Below are positions 47,328 through 56,873 of a stretch of DNA of 64,000 nt, in pieces. Each line of letters begins with the position of its first letter. Position 1 is the stretch's first letter. This stretch comes from Hyphomicrobiales bacterium (GTDB lineage: Bacteria; Pseudomonadota; Alphaproteobacteria; Rhizobiales; Rhizobiaceae): assembly GCA_900466605.1 (NCBI GenBank), contig UBMU01000024.1, forward strand, positions 62,001 to 126,000, written 5' to 3'. A model generated the notes under the pieces. That model searched no databases and was not told where the DNA came from. It saw only the letters and a list, made by a program, of their open reading frames with translations. A program made the translations under genes and the position numbers.

Positions 47328-48743
47328 ATGAATACGGATCTCCTCACGCTTTTCGATGCCGACGAAGCAAAGATGCGCTCGCTTGTTGCCGACGCGCTTT
47401 CGGGCGCGGACGACGGGGAGCTCTACATCGAACACGCCCAGGCGGAATCGTTGATGTTCGACAACGGACGCCTGAAGGGCGGCAGCTTCAACACCGAGCA
47501 GGGTTTTGGTCTGCGCGCCGTGGCGGGCGAAGCCGTCGGCTATGCACATGCGGGCGACCTCTCCGTGGAGGCGCTCAAGCGCGCGGCCGATGCGGTCGGC
47601 GCCGTCACGCGCGGTCATTCCGGAAGCTATGCCGCAGCTCCCCAGCGAACCAACAAAAAATTCTATTCGGACGAGAACCCGATCGGCACGCCGACCTTCG
47701 AGGAGAAGGTCAAGGTGCTGCAGGACATCGACGCTTATCTGCGCGGCAAGAACGACAAGGTGCGCCAGGTGACCGCATCTGTCGCCGCCAGCTGGCAGGT
47801 CGTCGATATCCTGCGCGCCGATGGCCACCGCGTTCGTGATATCCGGCCGATGACGCGCATCAACATTTCGGTCATTGCAGGCGACGGCGACCGTCAGGAG
47901 AGCGGCTCCTACGGTAGCGGCGGGCGCGTCGGCTTTGGCGATTTCATCACCGAAGACAGCTGGCAGTACGGTGCCGACGAAGCCTTGCGGCAGGCACTGG
48001 TGAACCTGGAGGCGATCGAAGCGCCCGCCGGCACCATGGATGTCGTACTCGGTTCCGGCTGGCCAGGCGTCATGCTGCATGAAGCCGTCGGCCATGGGCT
48101 GGAAGGCGATTTCAACCGAAAGAAGACATCCGCCTTTGCCGGCCTCCTCGGCCAGATGGTTGCGGCTCCTGGCGTAACCGTCGTCGACGACGGCACGATA
48201 GACAACCGCCGCGGCTCGATCACCATCGATGACGAGGGCACGCCGTCCGCCTACAATGTGCTGATCGAAAACGGCAAGCTCGTCGGTTACATGCAGGACA
48301 GGCAGAATGCCCGCCTGATGGGAATGACGCCCACCGGCAACGGCCGTCGTCAGGGCTACGCGCATGTTCCGATGCCTCGCATGACCAACACCTACATGCT
48401 CGGCGGCGACAAGACGCCGGAGGAAATCATCTCTTCCGTCAAGAAGGGCATCTATGCCGTCTCCTTCGGCGGCGGTCAGGTGGATATCACCTCCGGCAAG
48501 TTCGTATTCGGCTGCACCGAGGCTTACCTGATCGAGAACGGCAAGATTGGCGCGCCGATCAAGGGCGCGATGCTGATCGGCAACGGACCTGATGCCATGA
48601 AGCGTGTTTCGATGGTCGGTAACGACATGAAGCTCGACACCGGTATCGGCAATTGCGGCAAGGCCGGCCAATGGGTCCCGGTCGGCGTCGGCCAACCGCA
48701 CCTCAGGATGGACCAGGTGACCGTCGGCGGCACGAAGGCCTAG
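47328..48743 (+). CDS. tldD: metalloprotease TldD
   Basis: The 471-residue protein is the TldD subunit of the TldD/TldE (PmbA) zinc protease, which acts on unfolded peptides, microcin precursors and the CcdA antitoxin in enterobacteria. The HExxxH motif is HEAVGH at 251-256, with the third ligand Cys in FGCTEAYLI near the C-terminus. The partner tldE/pmbA is not in this window. The ATG at 47328 gives the family start; the longer frame runs into a linker region without support. Confidence 0.94.
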   Translation: MNTDLLTLFDADEAKMRSLVADALSGADDGELYIEHAQAESLMFDNGRLKGGSFNTEQGFGLRAVAGEAVGYAHAGDLSVEALKRAADAVGAVTRGHSGSYAAAPQRTNKKFYSDENPIGTPTFEEKVKVLQDIDAYLRGKNDKVRQVTASVAASWQVVDILRADGHRVRDIRPMTRINISVIAGDGDRQESGSYGSGGRVGFGDFITEDSWQYGADEALRQALVNLEAIEAPAGTMDVVLGSGWPGVMLHEAVGHGLEGDFNRKKTSAFAGLLGQMVAAPGVTVVDDGTIDNRRGSITIDDEGTPSAYNVLIENGKLVGYMQDRQNARLMGMTPTGNGRRQGYAHVPMPRMTNTYMLGGDKTPEEIISSVKKGIYAVSFGGGQVDITSGKFVFGCTEAYLIENGKIGAPIKGAMLIGNGPDAMKRVSMVGNDMKLDTGIGNCGKAGQWVPVGVGQPHLRMDQVTVGGTKA

Positions 48744-48762
48744 TCGAGCGCAAGGAGCGGCA

Positions 48763-49260
48763 ATGAACGAGATCGAAATCAGACCTTTCGTTGCCGCTGA
48801 TATCGATGATGTTTTCTCGGTGATCCTGCCTATCCAGCGCGAGGAATTCGGCATCGCGATCACGGCCGACGACCAGCCGGACCTCGCCGTCATTTCTGAT
48901 TTCTATCAGTCTGGAAAGGGTCAGTTCTGGGTCGCCGTTCGCGATGGTCAGCTTGTCGGAACGATTGGGCTGAAGGACATCGGAAATAACCAGGCGGCAC
49001 TACGCAAGATGTTTGTCGCGGCTGAAGTGCGCGGTCGCGAACATGGCGTTGCGGCCAGACTTCTGGCCGAACTGCTGACGCTCGCAGAGGTTCAGGGGAT
49101 CAAGGATGTCTTCCTTGGAACCACGGACAAATTCCTTGCCGCGCATCGGTTCTACGAAAAGAACGGATTCGCAGAGGTCTTGCGCGGCGATCTCCCGCGA
49201 GAGTTTCCGCTGATGACGGTGGATAGCAAGTTCTATCGGCGCCGGATCACTGTGGCCTGA
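48763..49260 (+). CDS. GNAT acetyltransferase
   Basis: 165 residues with a GNAT fold: IEIRPFVAADIDDVFSVI at the start, the strand FWVAVRDGQLVGTIGL, the CoA loop VAAEVRGREHGVAARLLAEL, and TTDKFLAAHRFYEKNGFAEV. An AAGGAG site lies just before the ATG, 19 bases after tldD. Its substrate is unknown; the co-directional arrangement suggests an operon with tldD. Confidence 0.85.
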   Translation: MNEIEIRPFVAADIDDVFSVILPIQREEFGIAITADDQPDLAVISDFYQSGKGQFWVAVRDGQLVGTIGLKDIGNNQAALRKMFVAAEVRGREHGVAARLLAELLTLAEVQGIKDVFLGTTDKFLAAHRFYEKNGFAEVLRGDLPREFPLMTVDSKFYRRRITVA

Positions 49261-49262
49261 GC

Positions 49263-49571
49263 CTAGCGCTGCTCGGGCTGGAAGAGCCATTTGCGCTTGA
49301 TCGCCGCGGGCAGATCCAGATCGTTCCTATGTGCAAATAGAAGGATGTGTCCGAGCACATCGGCTGCCTCGTCGGCGAGGTCGCGTGCCAGTTCCTCGTC
49401 TGACCTGCCCTTCCGACGCCCTCTTCCGCTCACGCGGTTCCAAGCCTGGGTAAGCTCGCCTATTTCCTCCTGAAGCTTCAGGAGAAACCAGTCTGCATCA
49501 CGCTCGATGCCGTTTGCGTCGGCATAGTGCCGCGATGCGCGCTCGAACTTTTCGGCGAGATCATTCAGCAT
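49263..49571 (-). CDS. MazG-like nucleotide pyrophosphohydrolase
   Basis: A 102-residue all-helical protein with the metal-binding pattern EEIGELTQAW (ExxE) and LADEAADVLGHILLF (DExxD), as in MazG and RS21-C6-like enzymes that hydrolyse nucleoside triphosphates to monophosphates. Its nucleotide is not evident. GGAGAA precedes the ATG. It converges with the GNAT gene; the two stops are two bases apart. Confidence 0.8.
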   Translation of the reverse strand: MLNDLAEKFERASRHYADANGIERDADWFLLKLQEEIGELTQAWNRVSGRGRRKGRSDEELARDLADEAADVLGHILLFAHRNDLDLPAAIKRKWLFQPEQR

Positions 49572-49628
49572 GACGTTCTCCTTTTGTTTACCCAGGAGAA
49601 CCTGATTCTACTCGAAAGTCGAGACCGA

Positions 49629-50915
49629 TCAGCCGTGATCTGGCAGTAGCATGCAGTCGTAGGAACGCTGTCTCAGGGCATCGCAGGCAGATGTGGCCGC
49701 TTCGCGGCTCTGGAAGCCGATGAAGCGAGCCCGAAAAACCTTGTTGGCGCCATTGCCGACGGCCTCGGTATAGGGCGACGCGGCTTTCAGGGCTGCGCCA
49801 CCGGCGGCCTTGGCCTGGGCAAGAAGGGCACGGGCGGCGTCGTCGCTCGGTGCGGCCGAGATCTGAATCTGCCAATCGCCGGAAGCCGACGGCGCGCCAG
49901 CAGATTTGACTGCGGGCTTGCCGACATTGGCAATTTCGGCAAGAGCGGACGGACGCTCCATGGGCACCGTCGCATCGCTGAGATAGCCGAGCGCCTTCGG
50001 CGAGAGCTCATTGGTGCGCGGCGCGTTTTCCGGGATCGGCATGTCGCTGTCATCCGCTGCTGAGGCGACTTCCACCTGCTGGCGTGCATTCGTGCTTGCA
50101 ACCAGCTTTGCAGCGCCGGACGAAGAGGCACGACCGAGATACTTGTCGAGCAAGCCGGCCATCTTGTCGTCGCGGCTGCGGGCGGTGCGGCCGCCCAACA
50201 CGACGCCGACGACGCGGCGGTTGCCATCCCTCACGGCGCTGACGAGATTGAAGCCGGACGCGTTGGTGTAGCCGGTCTTGATGCCATCCATGCCCTGGTA
50301 GCGGTACATGAGATTGTTGTGGCCGCGGATCGTGCGTCCACGGAAGGTAAAGCTCGACGTAGCGAACAGTCGATACTCACTCGGGTAATTCCGCATGAGC
50401 GCCACGGCAAGCGTGGACATGTCGCGCGCAGTCGTCACCTGGCGGCCATCCGGGAGGCCGGATGCGTTATAGAAGGCAGTGCGGTTCATGCCGAGCTGCC
50501 GGGCCTTCTGCGTCATCATGCGGGCAAAATTGTCCTCCGAACCACCGAGCTTCTCGCCCATTGCCGCGGCGGCATCATTGGCCGACTTGGTGATCATGCC
50601 AAGGATCGCTTCGCGGACCGTAATGGAATCGCCGGCGCGAACCCCGAGCTTTGTGGGGGGCCGCGAGGCGGCGTATCTCGACATGACGAGCGGCGTGTTC
50701 CAGCTGATCTTGCCACGATTGATCGCCTCGAAGGCCATGTAGATGGTCATCATCTTCGTCAGCGAAGCGGGATGGTTCAGCACATCGGCATTTTCGGCGC
50801 TCAACACCTTGCCGGTTCGGGCATCCAGGATCAGGGAGGCGCTGCCTGCCATCGCCGTCAACGGCGCCACAACGACGAGCGTCGCGGTCATAATCGCGGC
50901 CAACAGCTTCTTCAT
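49629..50915 (-). CDS. D-alanyl-D-alanine carboxypeptidase with SPOR domain
   Basis: The 428-residue penicillin-binding protein has a signal peptide (1-23), the serine-protease-like motifs SLTK at 51-54, KSAND and KTGYT, and a C-terminal SPOR domain (GDWQIQISAAPSDDAARALLAQA onward) that binds denuded peptidoglycan. It should trim pentapeptides in the periplasm, and SPOR suggests localisation to the division site. The linker between is Pro/Ser/Ala-rich. GAGGGG precedes the ATG. Confidence 0.92.
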   Translation of the reverse strand: MKKLLAAIMTATLVVVAPLTAMAGSASLILDARTGKVLSAENADVLNHPASLTKMMTIYMAFEAINRGKISWNTPLVMSRYAASRPPTKLGVRAGDSITVREAILGMITKSANDAAAAMGEKLGGSEDNFARMMTQKARQLGMNRTAFYNASGLPDGRQVTTARDMSTLAVALMRNYPSEYRLFATSSFTFRGRTIRGHNNLMYRYQGMDGIKTGYTNASGFNLVSAVRDGNRRVVGVVLGGRTARSRDDKMAGLLDKYLGRASSSGAAKLVASTNARQQVEVASAADDSDMPIPENAPRTNELSPKALGYLSDATVPMERPSALAEIANVGKPAVKSAGAPSASGDWQIQISAAPSDDAARALLAQAKAAGGAALKAASPYTEAVGNGANKVFRARFIGFQSREAATSACDALRQRSYDCMLLPDHG

Positions 50916-51140
50916 ACAATTCCCCTCAATGAACGAATAGCCGGCGCCATTCAGATGTGTCCCGTTCCGTTACAGAAGCCGCCAATGTGGCGCTACTTTG
51001 CGGCAACCGGTACCATTTTTGTCAAGTTTTATCCTTCATAGTGAAAATCCCGTAAAGAGGACACTCTAAAATCTCTATTCAGCAAGACTTAACCTCAAGC
51101 TTGCTAGTTTCGTCGCTCCAGAAACCAGCAGGCGGATGAG

Positions 51141-52193
51141 ATGACGGCGAGCTTCAGAAGGCTTGCGAAGCGGACTGCCATTACAAGCGGCCTCGAGGCC
51201 GCCAACCTCCTGCGTGCCGCCGGGGTAATGCGCAGCGCCCGCGGACGTGGAGCCATTTTCACGCTCCACCATGTCCGCCCTCATGAGGAGGCCGGGTTTG
51301 CACCGAATGCACATCTGGAGATAACGCCTGAATTCCTGGATCTCGTGCTGGATCGCCTCAAGAGCGACGGCTATCGCTTCGTGGCGCTTGACGAGCTCCC
51401 TGCACTGCTTTCGCGATCCGGTTCCGGCCAGCCCTTCGCCGCGTTCACGCTCGATGACGGTTACCGCAACAACCTCGTCTACGCTCTGCCTATCTTCGAG
51501 AAGCACGAGGCGCCATTCACCGTCTTCGTCGCCAAGGGTCTTGCCGAACGCACCCATACGATCTGGTGGGAGACGCTCGCTGCACTTCTGCGCAAAGAAG
51601 AAAGGCTCGGCTTCGATTTCGGCAACGGCCACGAGATGCTGGACATTGCGACGGTTGCCACAAAGGAGCGGGCGTTCGCGCGTTTCGCTAGCCATCTTCA
51701 CCGGCACGACGAGAGCGCCATCGTCGGTGCAATCGACCTAATGGCGAGAAAGCATGAGATCGATCCAGGTGAGATCGTCGACGATCTCGTCATGACGCCG
51801 GCCGAGCTCAATCTTCTGGAGGCCAGCCCGCTGGCCTCGCTCGGCGCCCATACAATCAGCCATAGGGCGATCTCGCGTCTCCCCGACCAGGAGGTTCGCG
51901 ACGAAATGGAGGCTTCCCGCGACTACGTCGCCATGATCACCGGAGCTCGTCCGGGGGCTTTCGCTTACCCTTATGGCACGCGCGAGGCGGTAACGCAGAG
52001 ACAGGCGGCGATTGCACGCGAGGTGGGCTTCGATATCGCCGTGACGACGCAACCCGGCGTCGTCACATCGCACTCAATCGATAGCATTACCTACCTGCCG
52101 AGGTTGTCGGTCAACGGCCTCTACCAGAAGGTACGGTACGTTTCCGGTCTTGCCTCCGGTATTCCGTTCCGGTTTGCATCAAACAGGGGATGA
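51141..52193 (+). CDS. polysaccharide deacetylase (NodB-fold)
   Basis: 350 residues with the NodB-homology motifs: FTLDDGYRNN (metal-binding DD pair) near residue 98, GAHTISHRAI (His ligands) near 238, and FAYPYGTRE near 274. It is longer than NodB of nodulation clusters, has no signal peptide and no nod genes are near, so it is a general carbohydrate deacetylase, perhaps acting on surface polysaccharide. Divergent from the D,D-carboxypeptidase gene. Confidence 0.85.
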   Translation: MTASFRRLAKRTAITSGLEAANLLRAAGVMRSARGRGAIFTLHHVRPHEEAGFAPNAHLEITPEFLDLVLDRLKSDGYRFVALDELPALLSRSGSGQPFAAFTLDDGYRNNLVYALPIFEKHEAPFTVFVAKGLAERTHTIWWETLAALLRKEERLGFDFGNGHEMLDIATVATKERAFARFASHLHRHDESAIVGAIDLMARKHEIDPGEIVDDLVMTPAELNLLEASPLASLGAHTISHRAISRLPDQEVRDEMEASRDYVAMITGARPGAFAYPYGTREAVTQRQAAIAREVGFDIAVTTQPGVVTSHSIDSITYLPRLSVNGLYQKVRYVSGLASGIPFRFASNRG

Positions 52194-52213
52194 GCGCTCC
52201 TGTTCATGCCTGA

Positions 52214-52834
52214 TCAGGGATACATGCGAACCTTCGTCCAGTCGCCTTCCGGCGATGCCCGGCGAAACTCGATGCGGTCATGCAGGCGGAACTTCTGGTC
52301 CTTCCAGAATTCGATCGACACCGGCCGTATCCGGAAACCCGACCAATGCGCCGGACGCGGGATCTCGCCGATCGCGTAGCGGGCGGTGTATTCGGCTACA
52401 GCTTTTTCCAGTGCGAATCGGCTCTCCAGCGGCCGCGACTGTTTCGATGCCCAAGCGCCGATCCGGCTACCGCGGGCTCGCGTCTTGAAGTACGCGTCAG
52501 CTTCCTCATCCGTCACGATTTCCACAGGCCCGCGCAAGCGCACCTGCCGGCGCAGCGTTTTCCAGTGGAAACACATGGCCGCTTTTTTCTGTCCGAGGAT
52601 TTCCTGACCTTTCTGGCTCTCGAAATTCGTGTAGAAGACAAAGCCGTCGTGATCGAATCCCTTAAGGAGAACCATGCGGACATTGGGAAGGCCGTCCTCA
52701 TCGACCGTCGCAAGCGCTACCGCATTCGGGTCATTGATCTCGGAAGCCTCCGCTTCCTTCAACCAGTCGGCAAAAAGATCGAACGGTTCGTTTCGCTCGG
52801 TGAAGTCACTGCTTGTTAACTCATTTGCCGACAT
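52214..52834 (-). CDS. pdxH: pyridoxine/pyridoxamine 5'-phosphate oxidase
   Basis: The 206-residue FMN enzyme makes pyridoxal 5'-phosphate. Motifs in order: [63 protein letters not shown] and the C-terminal [10 protein letters not shown], all as in E. coli PdxH. The start ATG at 52834 has a weak site; start choice rests on conserved N-terminal length. Convergent with the deacetylase gene, divergent from the lipoprotein gene. Confidence 0.94.
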   Translation of the reverse strand: MSANELTSSDFTERNEPFDLFADWLKEAEASEINDPNAVALATVDEDGLPNVRMVLLKGFDHDGFVFYTNFESQKGQEILGQKKAAMCFHWKTLRRQVRLRGPVEIVTDEEADAYFKTRARGSRIGAWASKQSRPLESRFALEKAVAEYTARYAIGEIPRPAHWSGFRIRPVSIEFWKDQKFRLHDRIEFRRASPEGDWTKVRMYP

Positions 52835-52900
52835 ATTAGCTCAAATTCCCCGGGTTTATTCGAAATTTGCCCAGCCTTTAGCTACTGGACAGGACGCAGG

Positions 52901-53359
52901 GTGGAAGTCATAGCAAAGTCAGATCGCCATACAAAGGGTCTGCTGCGTCGCAGTTCGGCCTTCTGCATTGTCGGTGCGGCGGTGCTCTCCCTTTCCGGCT
53001 GCATTTCCGGCGGTTTGGATCTCTTCAGCAGCTCGAAGGTCGATCGGTCGGTTGCAACGGGCACCGTGCCGCAGCCAGCGCCGACGAGTGACTCGATTTC
53101 GGATGAAATGACTGTTGGCAACGCCGTCACATCAGCCGATATCCAAAAGCTCGAAGGACGCCCCCTTCCCTGGGCCAACGCTTCGACCGGCAGCGCCGGC
53201 GTCATCGACACAATCGTCGAGAATACGGATTCCGGCTACGTTTGCCGTCAGTTCCGCACGACACGGCACTCCTATGTCGGCATCGCGAAATTCAACGGCA
53301 GGACCTGCCTTGTCGGCGGCGGCAACTGGCAACTGCTGAGCTTCCAGCAGGAAAGCTGA
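52901..53359 (+). CDS. lipoprotein with RT0821/Lpp0805-type surface domain
   Basis: 152 residues starting at GTG. A lipobox LSLSGC (Cys about residue 34) follows a basic N-terminus and hydrophobic segment. The C-terminal 70 residues (VIDTIVENTDSGYVCRQFRTTRHSYVGIAKFNGRTCLVGGGNWQLL) match the surface-antigen domain seen in small alphaproteobacterial outer-membrane proteins. The GTG has AGG shortly before it; a later start would cut the signal peptide. Divergent from pdxH. Confidence 0.75.
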   Translation: MEVIAKSDRHTKGLLRRSSAFCIVGAAVLSLSGCISGGLDLFSSSKVDRSVATGTVPQPAPTSDSISDEMTVGNAVTSADIQKLEGRPLPWANASTGSAGVIDTIVENTDSGYVCRQFRTTRHSYVGIAKFNGRTCLVGGGNWQLLSFQQES

Positions 53360-53591
53360 AGCCGAAAGGCAGATAATCAACTCCTGCCCGATGCCTTAGC
53401 AAAAGGCTAACCATTCGGCGCAAAAGCGAAATGTCTCCCACTCCCAATAAGAACTGATTAGCAACTTCTGCTCACAATCGATCCTCATGTACGCGCGGTT
53501 TCCTCGAAAGGGGCCGGGCGACGAACGAGAGGCTTCGGGGTGCCAGGGCAGAGGACAGGCACACCGCATCGGAACACCGGCGGTTTGGAAT

Positions 53592-54758
53592 ATGCGCGAT
53601 CCTTATAAGATCTTGGGCGTCAAGCGCGACGCGGGGCAGGACGAAATCAAGGCAGCCTGGCGCAACATGGCCAAGGCGGTTCACCCTGACCACAATCAGG
53701 GCGACCCGACGGCGAGCGCCCGCTTTGCCGAGATCGGCCGCGCCTACGAAACACTGAAAGATCCGAAGAAGCGGAGCCTCTTCGACAATGCCGCCCGCAT
53801 GGCCGAAGCAAAGGCCAACGAAGGCACGATCATGCAGCAGCGCCAGGCAGCCCGTGAGGCCGCTGTTCGCGCCAAGGCGGCGCAGGCCAATGCCGAGCGC
53901 GTGATGGAAGAGCTTGCGCGCGCCGCCGCGCAGAAGGCGGCAGCTGACGTCGCCAAGCAACCGAAAACCGGTGCGGCCGAGCCGCCGGAAGAAATGATCG
54001 AACGTATCTTCGGCACGCAGTCACGCGCAGCGGCCGGCGGCGGCCGTGCCCAAGCCTTCACCGCGAGTGCTGAGAAGCGGCCGGAAGCGGAGGCTGCGAC
54101 CGCAGACAGACAGCCGGATGCTGGAAAGGCCGATGCCGAACAGCAAGCTGCCGAGGAAGCGGCGGCTCAGGCCTCGGCTGCCATGCAGCCGCTCAGCCTG
54201 CTGACTTCGCTCGTTCGCCGCTTTACCGGCGGCGGCGCTGCCACGCCCGAGAAGGTCCCTGACCAGTTCGCAACGAAGACGGTCAGTGTCAACGAAATCA
54301 TCAAGGGCAGCTGGGTTACCGTCGACCTCGGCGAAGGCCGGGAGGTCGGATTTGCATTGGCCGCCGGCACGACCGAGGGGCATCAGGTGCGCCTGAAGGG
54401 CCAGGGCCACAAGCTCGCCGGCATGCAGCGCGGCGACGCGATCATCAATATCCACATTGCGCCCGATACGCGATTTACCGTCAGCGGCTTCGATCTTCAC
54501 ACAGTGCTGCCGGTGACCATCGAGAACGCCGTACTTGGAACCGAGGCACGCATCGAAGGACCTCAAGGCGCTGTCAACGTCACGGTTCCCGCCTGGTCCG
54601 GCTCCGACAAGGCGATCCGCATCCCCGGTCAAGGTCTGACAAATGCCGATGGCGGCAAGGGTGATCTCGTCGTCGAGCTACGCATTATGCTGTGGGAAAA
54701 GCCCGACGACAAAGTCACCGATTTGATGCGAAGCATGAAGAACGGGCTGTTTCTGTGA
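53592..54758 (+). CDS. DnaJ-domain co-chaperone (CbpA-type)
   Basis: The 388-residue protein begins with a J domain (1-65) containing the HPD tripeptide (VHPDHNQGD) that stimulates DnaK. A long Ala/Glu-rich linker (about 90-215) replaces the usual Gly/Phe region. The C-terminal half is the DnaJ substrate-binding domain (VNEIIKGSWVTVDLGEGREV, VRLKGQGHKLAG, GDLVVELRI). There is no zinc-finger domain, so it is closer to CbpA than to DnaJ. The ATG at 53592 matches the start of the J domain; the longer frame lacks support. Confidence 0.88.
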   Translation: MRDPYKILGVKRDAGQDEIKAAWRNMAKAVHPDHNQGDPTASARFAEIGRAYETLKDPKKRSLFDNAARMAEAKANEGTIMQQRQAAREAAVRAKAAQANAERVMEELARAAAQKAAADVAKQPKTGAAEPPEEMIERIFGTQSRAAAGGGRAQAFTASAEKRPEAEAATADRQPDAGKADAEQQAAEEAAAQASAAMQPLSLLTSLVRRFTGGGAATPEKVPDQFATKTVSVNEIIKGSWVTVDLGEGREVGFALAAGTTEGHQVRLKGQGHKLAGMQRGDAIINIHIAPDTRFTVSGFDLHTVLPVTIENAVLGTEARIEGPQGAVNVTVPAWSGSDKAIRIPGQGLTNADGGKGDLVVELRIMLWEKPDDKVTDLMRSMKNGLFL

Positions 54759-54881
54759 AGTTTTGGTGACACACGCACCCTTTGTTACGATCCCTAACAG
54801 TTGATGATTGCTGCCAATCTTGAACCGATTAGCAGCCTATGCCATAGGCAGGACCGATCAGAATTCCTTAGGGGGCAAAAT

Positions 54882-55700
54882 ATGGCTCAGGCAACAGGCC
54901 TCATGTCAGGCAAGCGCGGCGTCATCATGGGCGTTGCCAACAATCGTTCGATTGCGTGGGGTATTGCCAAGGCTATTCATGCACAGGGTGGCGAAATTGC
55001 CTTTACCTACCAGGGCGAGGCGCTGAAGAAGCGTGTGGAGCCGCTGGTTGCAGAGGTAAACGGCGTTCTCGCCGGACATTGCGACGTCAGCGACGAATCG
55101 ACCATCGACGCCGTTTTCGACCACGTCGAGAAGCTGTGGGGCAAGATCGATTTCATCGTTCACGCGATCGGCTTTTCGGACAAGGACGAGTTGACCGGCC
55201 GGTACGTCGATACTTCGGCCGATAACTTCGCCAAGACGATGCAGATCTCCGTCTATTCCTTCACCTCGGTCGCACGCCGTGCCGAGAAGCTGATGACGGA
55301 CGGCGGCTCGATGCTGACGCTCACCTACTACGGTGCGGAAAAGGTCATGCCGAACTACAACGTCATGGGCGTTGCCAAGGCCGCACTCGAAGCCAGCGTC
55401 AAGTATCTGGCGGTCGATCTCGGGCCGAAGAACATTCGCGTCAACGCCGTTTCCGCCGGCCCGATCAAGACCCTTGCTGCATCTGGCATTGGCGACTTCC
55501 GCTACATTCTGAAGTGGAACGAATACAATGCGCCGCTGCGCCGCACAGTGACGATCGAAGAAGTCGGCGATGTCGGCCTCTATCTGCTTTCTGATCTCTC
55601 ACGCTCGGTCACCGGCGAAGTCCACCATGCCGACAGCGGCTACCATGTCATCGGCATGAAGGCGGTAGACGCGCCCGACATTTCCGTCATAAAGGACTGA
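54882..55700 (+). CDS. fabI: enoyl-[acyl-carrier-protein] reductase (NADH)
   Basis: The 272-residue enzyme catalyses the last reduction of fatty acid elongation. Its short-chain-dehydrogenase-type features are the NAD loop GVANNRSIAWGIA near 17-29, and the FabI catalytic set Tyr149, Tyr159 and Lys166 within YYGAEKVMPNYNVMGVAK. Rhizobia often carry two fabI genes, so the copy cannot be numbered here. The ATG at 54882 follows a GGGGG stretch by about 7 bases; the upstream extension is unlikely. Confidence 0.95.
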   Translation: MAQATGLMSGKRGVIMGVANNRSIAWGIAKAIHAQGGEIAFTYQGEALKKRVEPLVAEVNGVLAGHCDVSDESTIDAVFDHVEKLWGKIDFIVHAIGFSDKDELTGRYVDTSADNFAKTMQISVYSFTSVARRAEKLMTDGGSMLTLTYYGAEKVMPNYNVMGVAKAALEASVKYLAVDLGPKNIRVNAVSAGPIKTLAASGIGDFRYILKWNEYNAPLRRTVTIEEVGDVGLYLLSDLSRSVTGEVHHADSGYHVIGMKAVDAPDISVIKD

Positions 55701-55785
55701 TCGCACTCCTTTGCTGCGTCGTGCTCGCGACCCCTTTTTTCGCGACAGCGATTAAGGGGTTGCGCGCCGTAAACGGAGCCGATCA

Positions 55786-56376
55786 TTGCTTATCTACGTC
55801 GTCAGACACGGCCAGACTGACTGGAACGCCGAACGCCGCCTGCAAGGGCAGAAAGACATTCCGCTCAATGCCATCGGCAGGGCGCAGGCGTGGCAGAACG
55901 GCATCGACCTCGCAGAGATCCTCAAGGTCGAGGCAACCCCCTTTGATTTCGTTGCAAGCCCGCTCGCGCGCACCCGTGCCACCATGGAGATCGCCCGCGA
56001 AGCGATGGGCCTTCCATCGAAAGACTATCGGACCGATGAGCGCCTGGTCGAGGTTTCCTTCGGCGATTGGGAAGGTTTCACGATCAAGGAACTGAAGGCG
56101 ACAGTCCGGGACCGCGTTACAGAGCGCAATCTCAACAAATGGGATTTTATTCCGCCGGGAGACGACGCCGAGAGCTACGAAATCATGTCCTGGCGTGTGG
56201 CTTCCTGGTTGAATTCCGTCGACAAACCAACGGTTTGCGTAACCCACGGCGGCGTCATTCGCAGCCTTTTCAGGACGATTGCTGCCTTGCCGAAAAACGA
56301 AGCGGCAGAGGGCGAGATTCCGCAGGACCGGATCCTCAAGATTGATCGGGACAACGGGTTGATCGGCTGGATCTAG
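55786..56376 (+). CDS. histidine phosphatase family protein (phosphoglycerate mutase-like)
   Basis: 196 residues with the phosphohistidine motif VVRHGQTDWN near the N-terminus (catalytic His about residue 7), the Arg pocket FVASPLARTRATME, the Glu in VEVSFGDWEGF, and the late His in CVTHGGVIRSL. Substrate is open: family members act on phosphoglycerate, sugar phosphates or protein phosphates. Start is TTG at 55786 with GGAG about 8 bases before it. It lies between fabI and the DUF1344 gene. Confidence 0.86.
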   Translation: MLIYVVRHGQTDWNAERRLQGQKDIPLNAIGRAQAWQNGIDLAEILKVEATPFDFVASPLARTRATMEIAREAMGLPSKDYRTDERLVEVSFGDWEGFTIKELKATVRDRVTERNLNKWDFIPPGDDAESYEIMSWRVASWLNSVDKPTVCVTHGGVIRSLFRTIAALPKNEAAEGEIPQDRILKIDRDNGLIGWI

Positions 56377-56382
56377 GCCTGA

Positions 56383-56643
56383 CTACTGAACGACGTCGAG
56401 ATCGTTGATCACGCGCTTGCCATCGACCTCTGTATAGAAGACGATCACCTTCACGCCGGCCTTCAATCCCTCGAAATTGAATTCTTCCGGAGCCTGGTAG
56501 GTCTTTCCGTCGTCGAGAGTCAGGCTGAGATTGGTCATATCGACCTTCTTGATCGTCGCTTCGACGTCCGCGCTTTCCGCAAATCCGCTGATCGGCGACA
56601 AGAAACTGGCTGTGGCCAAAAGCGTAGCTACTACAAAGCGCAT
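56383..56643 (-). CDS. DUF1344 periplasmic protein
   Basis: An 86-residue protein with a signal peptide (cut near SGFA, residue 22) and a compact domain VEATIKKVDMTNLSLTLDDGKTY...GVKVIVFYTEVDGKRVINDL, typical of DUF1344. No role is known. The ATG at 56643 has GAGGAAAAG before it; the frame to 56769 is rejected. It converges with the phosphatase gene, 6 bases apart. Confidence 0.82.
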   Translation of the reverse strand: MRFVVATLLATASFLSPISGFAESADVEATIKKVDMTNLSLTLDDGKTYQAPEEFNFEGLKAGVKVIVFYTEVDGKRVINDLDVVQ

Positions 56644-56873
56644 GGCGGCTTTTCCTCGAAAACGCGACTCGATGATCCAACTGCGCACAGATAACCTCCC
56701 GAATATGGCGAAATTTGCCCTGAAGAATGACCGCTCACGCCCAATTGGTGAATAGTACTTTAAGAACAACCCGACGAATCCGTTAAGGCTATTTCCAGTA
56801 CGAATCCACAGAGGGCAAAGTGGATTTCCGGGAAATCGGAAATTAACTGCTTCTATTTAAAGTCGCCCTGAAC

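Noticed and set aside
47310-48893. A 527-codon open frame on the minus strand over tldD
   Set aside because: Mirror frame of a clear TldD gene; composition-driven and without motifs.
51141-52193. Nodulation gene nodB
   Set aside because: Only the deacetylase fold is shared. The protein is too long for NodB and no nodA, nodC or nod box is near.
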